NCBI GenBank assembly: GCA_023415375.1
Contig: JAEZKW010000242.1
Location: forward strand, 1 to 16,106
Direction: 5' to 3'
Length of the DNA: 16,106 bases
Source: Bacillota bacterium
GTDB lineage: Bacteria > Bacillota > UBA4882 > UBA8346
Shown here: positions 1 to 5,015 of the stretch, piece by piece
Position numbering within the stretch: position 1 is the stretch's first letter
How the letters are laid out: each line of letters starts with the position of its first letter
The notes under the pieces: model-generated
Told to the model about the DNA's origin: nothing
The model's database searches: none
Seen by the model: only the letters and a program-made list of their open reading frames with translations
Program-made: the position numbers and the translations under genes

Positions 1-130
1 TAAACTGGAATCTAAATACAAGCAAAACCAGCCGGACTATAGATAAAAATATTGCAGGAAAATAAAAAAAAACGTCGAATATATATTATTGAAATTCTGA
101 AGACGTTCAGTATTTCTAGCTAACTCAAAA

Positions 131-151
131 AGTTAACTTAAAGAGTTAACT
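131..151. repeat. Tandem AGTTAACT palindromes, possible operator or alternative hairpins
   Basis: The 8-base palindrome AGTTAACT occurs at 131-138 and 144-151, 13 bases apart. As RNA, GTTAACT (132-138) can pair with AGTTAAC (144-150) around a 5-base loop. A further TAACT at 121-125 can pair with AGTTA at 131-135 instead, so two mutually exclusive hairpins are possible. Either a paired protein-binding site or a switching leader would fit; the sequence does not decide. Confidence 0.35.
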
Positions 152-153
152 AC

Positions 154-180
154 GGTCTGCAGACCAAAGTCCGAAAGGAC
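154..180 (+). other. 12-base palindrome plus GAAA tetraloop hairpin in leader
   Basis: GGTCTGCAGACC (154-165) is a perfect 12-base palindrome. Three bases later GTCC (169-172) pairs with GGAC (177-180) around a GAAA (GNRA) tetraloop. Two such compact hairpins in tandem suggest a structured RNA leader. I do not recognise a known riboswitch consensus here. Confidence 0.35.
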
Positions 181-238
181 AAAAATTTAATCCAATTTTG
201 CCTTCCAAACACCAAATAGCAATTTTGGCCTAGGATGG

Positions 239-266
239 TTTTCCGGTAAATATTACTGCCGGAAAA
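239..266 (+). promoter_or_regulatory. Stem-loop upstream of the ABC ATPase ribosome binding site
   Basis: TTTTCCGG (239-246) is the perfect complement of CCGGAAAA (259-266), with a 12-base loop. No T-run follows, so it is not a normal intrinsic terminator. It ends 28 bases before the AGGAGG at 295-300. An mRNA-stabilising or regulatory hairpin is the simplest reading. Confidence 0.4.
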
Positions 267-307
267 TGAGCAAATGCGATGAATGATTAAATTTAGGAGG
301 CATTTGA

Positions 308-1411
308 ATGGCAAAGGTTATTTTTGAGCATGTCTACAAAAAGTATGCCGGCGGGGTTACAGCTGTTAAAGATGTAACCTTAGAAATCAAAGACAAAGAA
401 TTCGTTGTCTTCGTCGGTCCGTCTGGTTGTGGAAAGACCACATCATTACGGATGGTCGCCGGGTTGGAAGAAATTTCGGAAGGAAATATTTATATCGGGG
501 ACACCTTGGTTAATAATGTAGCTCCAAAAGACCGCGATATCGCAATGGTTTTCCAAAACTATGCCCTGTATCCGCATATGGATGTTTATAACAACATGGC
601 TTTTGGACTCAAACTCCGTAAATTTCCAAAGGCTGAAATCGATCGCCGCGTTAAAGAAGCTGCAAAAATCCTGGGAATCGAGAACTTATTAGACCGGAAA
701 CCGAAAGCACTCTCCGGCGGTCAGAGACAGCGGGTGGCCCTCGGCCGTGCTATCGTCCGTGAACCGAAAGTATTCTTGATGGATGAGCCGTTATCAAACT
801 TGGATGCAAAATTGCGCGTTCAAACCCGTGCAGAAATTAGCAAATTGCATAACCGCTTACAGACAACCATTATTTATGTTACCCATGATCAAACCGAAGC
901 GATGACGATGGGCGACAGAATGGTCGTTATGAAGGACGGAGTCATTCAACAAGTTGGTACGCCTCTTGATGTTTATGACAATCCTACCAACATCTTTGTG
1001 GCGGGTTTCATTGGTTCTCCTCCAATGAACTTCTTAGACGTCATGCTCAAAGAAGAAGGCGGCAAGTTAATCGTTGATGCGAAGGCCTTTAAAATTAAGG
1101 TTCCCGATGGTAAATTTAAATATATTCGGCAATACCTTAATAAACAGATTGTTCTGGGAATCCGTCCTCAAGACATTCATGACCGTGAAAATGTTTCGAA
1201 TGCTCCTGAAGAGGATGTTGTTACCGGTACAGTCGATATATCCGAACTTATCGGTTCTGAAACCAACTTATTTATGTCTATTGGTGAAGTTTCCTTCGTG
1301 GCCAATGTTGATTCTCACACCAGAGCTGCTGATGGCGAGAAACATCAAGTGGTCTTTGACGCCAATAAAATGCATCTTTTTGACAAAGAAACCGAAAAAG
1401 CTATTTCCTAA
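308..1411 (+). CDS. MsmX/UgpC-type ABC transporter ATP-binding protein (sugar import)
   Basis: Cytoplasmic ATPase subunit of CUT1-type ABC sugar importers (MalK/UgpC/MsmX group); it hydrolyses ATP to drive uptake of oligosaccharides or glycerol phosphates. Visible motifs are Walker A GPSGCGKTT (37-45), Q-loop Gln83, signature LSGGQRQR (135-142), Walker B VFLMDEP (155-161) and switch His193. The C-terminal part from about residue 235 fits the MalK-type regulatory/TOBE domain, and 367 residues is normal for the group. The ATG has AGGAGG seven bases upstream. No permease or binding-protein gene lies beside it and a strong terminator follows, so it is probably a shared ATPase serving several importers encoded elsewhere, as MsmX does in Bacillus subtilis. 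The shared role and exact substrate are inference; the family assignment is secure. Confidence 0.95.
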   Translation: MAKVIFEHVYKKYAGGVTAVKDVTLEIKDKEFVVFVGPSGCGKTTSLRMVAGLEEISEGNIYIGDTLVNNVAPKDRDIAMVFQNYALYPHMDVYNNMAFGLKLRKFPKAEIDRRVKEAAKILGIENLLDRKPKALSGGQRQRVALGRAIVREPKVFLMDEPLSNLDAKLRVQTRAEISKLHNRLQTTIIYVTHDQTEAMTMGDRMVVMKDGVIQQVGTPLDVYDNPTNIFVAGFIGSPPMNFLDVMLKEEGGKLIVDAKAFKIKVPDGKFKYIRQYLNKQIVLGIRPQDIHDRENVSNAPEEDVVTGTVDISELIGSETNLFMSIGEVSFVANVDSHTRAADGEKHQVVFDANKMHLFDKETEKAIS

Positions 1412-1432
1412 AGAAGGCGCCCTACAAACGCG

Positions 1433-1460
1433 AAAGCTCCCGAAAGGGAGCTTTTTTTTT
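1433..1460 (+). terminator. Rho-independent terminator of the ABC ATPase gene
   Basis: AAAGCTCCC (1433-1441) and GGGAGCTTT (1446-1454) form a perfect 9-bp stem capped by a GAAA tetraloop and run directly into nine T residues (1452-1460). It lies 21 bases after the ATPase stop. The T-run covers the first two bases of the yyaC stop codon (1459-1461) on the other strand, so the two genes are packed tail to tail. On the minus strand no long U tract follows the stem, so it is mainly a plus-strand terminator. Confidence 0.92.
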
Positions 1461-2100
1461 AATAATATTGTGATTCATGGATTGGAGCGGCTTCAATGAT
1501 GGAAGGATCGACAGACCCCACTTTTCCCAATGCTTTAATAATACCCTCGCTGATAAGGTTAGCCATTTTCATGACCAGACTGAGCCTGGTATTTTGAAGC
1601 ACCATATATTCCATAAAGCCACCAACATTTACGATTCCGATGATTTGGACATTTCCAACAGCTGGCAGCGTTTTATTCACTCCGGTTCCTGGTTGCAAAG
1701 AACCTTCTTTAATGCTGATAAATCCAACACTTTCTGTTCGTCCGAGGCATGCATCAATGGCTAAAATGAACGGGTTATTATATTTACTGTGAATTTCTTC
1801 AATAGTTTCCTGAAGATTAACTGCATGAACAGGTTGATCGAGTGTCCCGTAGACCCCACATGATGGTAGGTTAGCATTTTCGAGTTTGGAACCGATTAAA
1901 GGTCCTAAACAATCACCTGTCGAGCGATCAGTTCCAATACATAGAATAACAAGGGGATCCAATGAATTATATAATTTTGATAAGAAATAACTTAGGTTGT
2001 TTTCAAATATAATTCTGGCTGTAGGATGGTCAATATGGACACGGCTGTTAATTCCTAGACTATGGCAAAGCGATTCGGCTTTAGGTATAGTTTTCCACAC
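1459..2100 (-). CDS. yyaC: Sporulation protein YyaC (DUF1256, GPR-protease-like)
   Basis: 213-residue protein of the YyaC/DUF1256 family, found in endospore formers and structurally related to the germination protease GPR. Its molecular role is poorly defined. The family landmarks are clear: GTDRSTGD (56-63, with Asp58), a second acidic motif AIDACLG (114-120, with Asp116), and glycine-rich VGNVQIIGIVNVGG (148-161). In the GPR fold, Asp residues in equivalent motifs are catalytic; that this copy is an active protease is inference. The start is GTG at 2100, preceded on the minus strand by AAGGAGG with a nine-base spacer. It is transcribed alone and convergent to the ABC ATPase gene. This is the best marker in the window that the organism is, or descends from, a spore former. 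Length is close to the roughly 205 residues of the B. subtilis protein. Confidence 0.9.
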   Translation of the reverse strand: MWKTIPKAESLCHSLGINSRVHIDHPTARIIFENNLSYFLSKLYNSLDPLVILCIGTDRSTGDCLGPLIGSKLENANLPSCGVYGTLDQPVHAVNLQETIEEIHSKYNNPFILAIDACLGRTESVGFISIKEGSLQPGTGVNKTLPAVGNVQIIGIVNVGGFMEYMVLQNTRLSLVMKMANLISEGIIKALGKVGSVDPSIIEAAPIHESQYY

Positions 2101-2142
2101 GTATATATGCCTCCTTAATACCTTGTCAATGCAACTTATTAT

Positions 2143-2173
2143 TAGCCTATGTGTGTGGAGCTGGAAATATTCA
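2143..2173 (-). promoter_or_regulatory. Possible sporulation-sigma promoter of yyaC
   Basis: Reading the minus strand, TGAATATT (from 2173) resembles the -35 of sigma-E/F/G promoters. CATAGGCT (ending about 2144) lies 16-17 bases further and loosely resembles a sigma-E -10 such as CATACAAT. It sits 40-70 bases upstream of the GTG start, a sensible distance. The -10 match is only partial, so this is a suggestion based on the gene's likely sporulation role. Confidence 0.22.
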
Positions 2174-2228
2174 TTAAAGTAATAATTTACCTCGGCTTTA
2201 CGCAGCTAGCGAAGATTAGCAAAACGTC

Positions 2229-2280
2229 TCCTATATAAGAATTAAAAACAGATTGATTCCCTCAAAATATTTATATAGGA
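2229..2280. repeat. 10-bp perfect inverted repeat, 32-base spacer
   Basis: TCCTATATAA (2229-2238) is the exact reverse complement of TTATATAGGA (2271-2280). It lies in the AT-rich gap between yyaC and the GT9 gene. It could be a weak hairpin, paired operator half-sites or a small transposon relic. No T-run follows. Confidence 0.5.
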
Positions 2281-2316
2281 ATAAAATCATCATGAACTTA
2301 AAATACTGAGAAAGGA

Positions 2317-2380
2317 AACTAAACGACTAGCGGCCTAAGCCAATGGTTTTTCTCCCGGGCGCGTGGGCGCCAGTTTAGTT
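2317..2380 (+). ncRNA. Candidate structured RNA leader of the glycosyltransferase gene
   Basis: AACTAAAC (2317-2324) pairs perfectly with GTTTAGTT (2373-2380), closing a 64-base segment. Inside, GGCGC (2358-2362) and GCGCC (2367-2371) form a GC-rich hairpin with a GTGG loop abutting the closing stem, and GGC/GCC (2332-2341) can form a small one. The interior is far more GC-rich than its flanks. It ends 34 bases before the TTG start of the GT9 gene. I do not recognise a known riboswitch or tRNA pattern, and no U-tract follows, so it is not a plain terminator. Confidence 0.35.
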
Positions 2381-2413
2381 CAATAATTTATTAAGGGAGC
2401 GAGCCCTACGGCC

Positions 2414-3463
2414 TTGAGAAATGTTCAACAATTGGTTATTCTTTGTTTAAGCCCTCTTGGGGACACGATTTTTGCAACACCGGCAATTCGAGCTTTGCGG
2501 GGAAAATTTCCAGGGGCTCGAATTGTTGTTTTAGCCAGCACAGTGGCAGCCCAAGTTTTAAAACATAATCCCTGGAAACTAGAGATCCAGATTGTACAGG
2601 AAAAATGGGAATTAATTAAGCTACTGGCCCAAATTCGTAAGGAGAAATTTGATATGGCCCTTAGTTTATCGCAATTAGGAGGTTTCTTTACCAGATTTTG
2701 TGGTACTCCGATTTGGAGCGATTTTGTCCGTGCTCATAAACTTGTCTTCCTACAGCAAAACCGGTCAGTCGTGCAAATGTGCCAGGATGTATTAAGAAAA
2801 ATCAATATTCAATGTGATGAACGGCAAACGGAATTTTTTTATGATCACCATGCAGAACAAATGATTGAACTTTTTTTGAGAGGGACTGCTTACCAAAATG
2901 GAAAGCGATTAATAGCCATTCATGCGGGCGGGCATTATTTTGTTCGTAAACGCTGGCCATTAGTCAATTTTATAGATATCATTCAACATTTTATCCATGA
3001 GTTGGGAATTCAAGTTGTTTTAGTCGGCGGACAGGAAGATGTTGAAGACGCTTTAATGATTAAGTCTATCATTCCGGAAGTGATATCGGCGGTTGGTCTA
3101 CTTAAACTTGGAGAGACTGCAGCTCTTTTAAAGAAAGCAAATCTTTTTATCGGTAATGATTCTGGTCCTTTACATCTTGCTGCGGCTGTCAATATACCGA
3201 CGATTGGACTCTTTGGGCCAACTTCCCCCTGCCAATTTTACCCCTACGAGGCCCCAAGACATACAATGATTTACAAAGGCCTATCTTGCAGCCCTTGCTA
3301 TCGGTTTGGCGGGGGAATTTGGCAATATGTGCCCCGTTGCAGCAAAGCATATTGTATGCAGGCTATCACAGTAGAAGAATTAATGATCCAGGTTATGAAG
3401 AATCTTTCTTGTGAAAATGGAGACCAGAGGGGGCGGCTCTATGCCGGAAGGACACAAGGTTAG
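2414..3463 (+). CDS. Glycosyltransferase family 9 (heptosyltransferase-like)
   Basis: 349-residue GT-B enzyme of the GT9 (ADP-heptose:LPS heptosyltransferase) family, expected to transfer a sugar, typically a heptose from ADP-heptose, to an envelope glycan acceptor on the cytoplasmic side. Landmarks: N-terminal LSPLGDTIFATPAIRALR (12-29), IHAGG (169-173), KRWP (179-182), GGQED (205-209), NDSGPLHLAAA (248-258) and LFGPTSP (266-272). A late Cys cluster (292, 295, 309, 314) is common in this subgroup. The TTG at 2414 is the only start in this frame giving the full N-terminal strand; GGGAG at 2395-2399 is a somewhat distant ribosome site, itself within a small AGGG/CCCT hairpin (2394-2407). The 3' end overlaps the next gene by 23 bases, so the two are probably co-translated. 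The real donor and acceptor are unknown. GT9 enzymes are typical of diderms but also occur in Gram-positive-type Bacillota. Confidence 0.9.
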   Translation: MRNVQQLVILCLSPLGDTIFATPAIRALRGKFPGARIVVLASTVAAQVLKHNPWKLEIQIVQEKWELIKLLAQIRKEKFDMALSLSQLGGFFTRFCGTPIWSDFVRAHKLVFLQQNRSVVQMCQDVLRKINIQCDERQTEFFYDHHAEQMIELFLRGTAYQNGKRLIAIHAGGHYFVRKRWPLVNFIDIIQHFIHELGIQVVLVGGQEDVEDALMIKSIIPEVISAVGLLKLGETAALLKKANLFIGNDSGPLHLAAAVNIPTIGLFGPTSPCQFYPYEAPRHTMIYKGLSCSPCYRFGGGIWQYVPRCSKAYCMQAITVEELMIQVMKNLSCENGDQRGRLYAGRTQG

Positions 3464-4445
3464 TAAGGGGATATGGTATGCCTTAGGTTTTAGTATTATC
3501 AGTTTTTACTTCATTTTTCAGGTTGTTGCGAAGATATCGTTTCGGCAAAGTTTTCAAGGTATCAATTGGTTTTATATTGGACTCGGGTTTGTCTCGCTAT
3601 TTTTAATGTGGCTTGCAAAAGCATTGCGAATGTATAATGTTGGTCAGGGTATGGGGATTCAGATTCGGTTAAGTTTTTATTTACAACTTTACCTAGCTAC
3701 TTGTTTTGTTTCCCATGTTACTCCATTTAATTCGGGAGGCACGCCATTACAAATCTATTTACTTCATAAAAAGGGTGTCCCGCTGGGACGGGCAACGGCA
3801 TTAACTGTAGTTGATTTAGGATTAAATACTCTAATGTTTTTTATTTTAATCCCGCTCGCTCTTTGGATAAGTATTCATTCCTTACATCGGAAGCATTTTT
3901 TACAATTTAATTTGCTGATTCCTAGAATTCTTATTGTTTTAGCAGGTGTTTTTCTTATTGGATTTCTATTTTATTACACGAAGTTCTGGCCAAAATTATT
4001 ACGAAGTCGTGTAATAACAAAATTCGTAAATTATGTAAGGAGCAAGGGCTGGATTCAGCATTTTCAAAATGAATGGAGACTCTTCAAAGAGGGATGGCTA
4101 ACCCTGTTTCATCAGCACCCTAAAAGTTTGTTAAAGGCAATCGTGGCAACCGCTTTGTATTGGTTTTTTTATTTGTTGCTAGCCCCCTTGATTTTTTGGG
4201 CAATGGGCCGGAGGATTTCGTTTTTTCAGTTGATCGGTTTACAATTAATTTTCAATTTTGCGCAAGTCTTTATACCGACTCCGGGAGGGAGTGGCGGATC
4301 GGAATTGATTTTGGTATATATTTTTAAAAATATTATTGGAGCAGCCCGGGTCGGAACTTTTGTTTTACTATGGAAAATCTATACTTTTTTTAGTACACTA
4401 ATAGCAGGAAGCTTTTTTTTCTGGAAGCTGACGAAAAAAAGTTAA
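3441..4445 (+). CDS. LPG synthetase/flippase-domain integral membrane protein (UPF0104 family)
   Basis: About 334 residues, largely hydrophobic, with roughly seven to eight predicted membrane segments. It matches the lysylphosphatidylglycerol synthetase transmembrane family (UPF0104; MprF N-terminal domain, archaeal AglD relatives). Characteristic motifs are HVTPFNSGGTPLQIYLL in the first third and PTPGGSGGSE near the C-terminus. MprF membrane domains flip modified lipids; stand-alone members are linked to lipid or glycolipid handling, and the substrate here is unknown. I chose ATG 3441 because GAGGGGG (3427-3433) sits seven bases upstream; a GTG at 3411 in the same frame lacks that support. 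It overlaps the end of the GT9 gene, implying an operon and a joint envelope-glycan/lipid role (inference). There is no C-terminal MprF synthase domain. Confidence 0.86.
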   Translation: MPEGHKVSKGIWYALGFSIISFYFIFQVVAKISFRQSFQGINWFYIGLGFVSLFLMWLAKALRMYNVGQGMGIQIRLSFYLQLYLATCFVSHVTPFNSGGTPLQIYLLHKKGVPLGRATALTVVDLGLNTLMFFILIPLALWISIHSLHRKHFLQFNLLIPRILIVLAGVFLIGFLFYYTKFWPKLLRSRVITKFVNYVRSKGWIQHFQNEWRLFKEGWLTLFHQHPKSLLKAIVATALYWFFYLLLAPLIFWAMGRRISFFQLIGLQLIFNFAQVFIPTPGGSGGSELILVYIFKNIIGAARVGTFVLLWKIYTFFSTLIAGSFFFWKLTKKS

Positions 4446-4487
4446 CCGTTCACAGAGGAATTATTTTGTAACGTTAGGAGTATGGGA

Positions 4488-4928
4488 ATGAGTGACAAGA
4501 GGCTTCGGCGATCAACGAGTAATAAAATTATCGGTGGATTATGCGGCGGACTTGGAGACTATTTTAATATTGATCCTACAATCATCAGGTTGATCTGGGT
4601 AATAGCAACTTTTTGGATCGGATTTACTTCCGTGATTATTTATTTTATTGGTCTCATTATTGTCTCTTTCACGGAAGAGAAAAAAAGTTCCTTGCAGGAA
4701 TCTCAGGGAATCGGAATCATGGGAGAAAGAGAAGAAAATGCCCAAAGGGCAGAGGGAATACCCTCAAAATTCCATCTCATTTGGGGTTGGTTGATTATTG
4801 GGATAGGCGTTATTATGCTTTTACAAACTCTGGGTTACTTTTCGAGGTTTAAAGAATACTTTTTTCCAGCGGTTTTGATTATTGCGGGAATCTGGGTTTT
4901 AATCCGGGGAGTAAAAAGGCAATCGTAA
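4488..4928 (+). CDS. PspC-domain membrane protein
   Basis: 146-residue membrane protein. The N-terminal 60 residues are a PspC domain: RLRRS, then IIGGLCGGLGDYFNIDPTI, then a long hydrophobic segment. A charged linker (about 60-95) leads to two further hydrophobic stretches resembling the LiaF/DUF5668 transmembrane region. PspC-type proteins take part in envelope-stress sensing (phage-shock or Lia-like systems); no PspA, PspB or LiaRS gene is nearby, so this one may be a stand-alone envelope protein. ATG 4488 is preferred over ATG 4482 because TTAGGAG (4474-4480) is seven bases from the former but only one base from the latter. It starts 42 bases after the flippase-like gene and is probably in the same transcript. 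Confidence 0.85.
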   Translation: MSDKRLRRSTSNKIIGGLCGGLGDYFNIDPTIIRLIWVIATFWIGFTSVIIYFIGLIIVSFTEEKKSSLQESQGIGIMGEREENAQRAEGIPSKFHLIWGWLIIGIGVIMLLQTLGYFSRFKEYFFPAVLIIAGIWVLIRGVKRQS

Positions 4929-4968
4929 ACTTTTGACAGACAATGAATAATTAAACAAATTAATTATG

Positions 4969-5015
4969 AAAATCCCTCAAAACGTGCACAATAATTCCGT
5001 CAGGGGGATTTTTTT
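4969..5015 (+). terminator. Terminator-like hairpin overlapping the next gene's ribosome site
   Basis: AAAATCCCTC (4969-4978) pairs with GGGGGATTTT (5003-5012), 10 bp with one G-U, and ACG/CGT (4982-4984, 4998-5000) can extend the stem inside. A T-run (5009-5015) follows. It lies 40 bases after the pspC stop and fits an intrinsic terminator with a longer than usual loop. The 3' arm is also the AGGGGG ribosome site for the TTG start at 5014, so the same structure could mask translation of the downstream gene: a terminator, an attenuator, or both. Confidence 0.6.

Larger units (their letters stand above)
1..294 (+). other. Structured 5' leader region upstream of the sugar ABC ATPase gene
   Basis: I see no gene in this stretch. 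It is AT-rich but holds a series of inverted repeats: a CTGAA/TTCAG pair at 97-110, a doubled AGTTAACT palindrome at 131-151, a 12-base palindrome and a GAAA-capped hairpin at 154-180, and an 8-bp stem at 239-266. There is also an imperfect direct repeat of AATTTTGCC / AATTTTGGCC (194-202, 221-230). No convincing sigma-A promoter was found; TTGAAA at 89-94 with TATTTC at 111-116 is a weak candidate. The motif at 98-111 loosely resembles a CcpA cre site (about 11 of 14 consensus positions by eye), which would suit a sugar-transport gene but is not strong. The pattern fits a long untranslated leader. Confidence 0.4.

Noticed and set aside
1074..1499. A 141-codon frame inside and beyond the ABC ATPase gene
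   Set aside because: Out-of-frame shadow of a well-identified gene, running through its terminator, with no protein-like composition.
2124..2129. TTGACA on the minus strand just upstream of yyaC
   Set aside because: A matching -10 would lie on the start codon, downstream of the ribosome site, so it cannot drive this gene in the usual way.
2317..2380. Possible tRNA or tmRNA fragment
   Set aside because: There is no T-arm or anticodon-arm arrangement and no CCA end. Only the closing stem and one inner hairpin are convincing.
4933..4938. TTGACA between pspC and the glycosidase-like gene
   Set aside because: No good -10 at 16-18 bases; ATTAAT at 4959-4964 is 20 bases away and matches only four positions. 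Not listed as a promoter.
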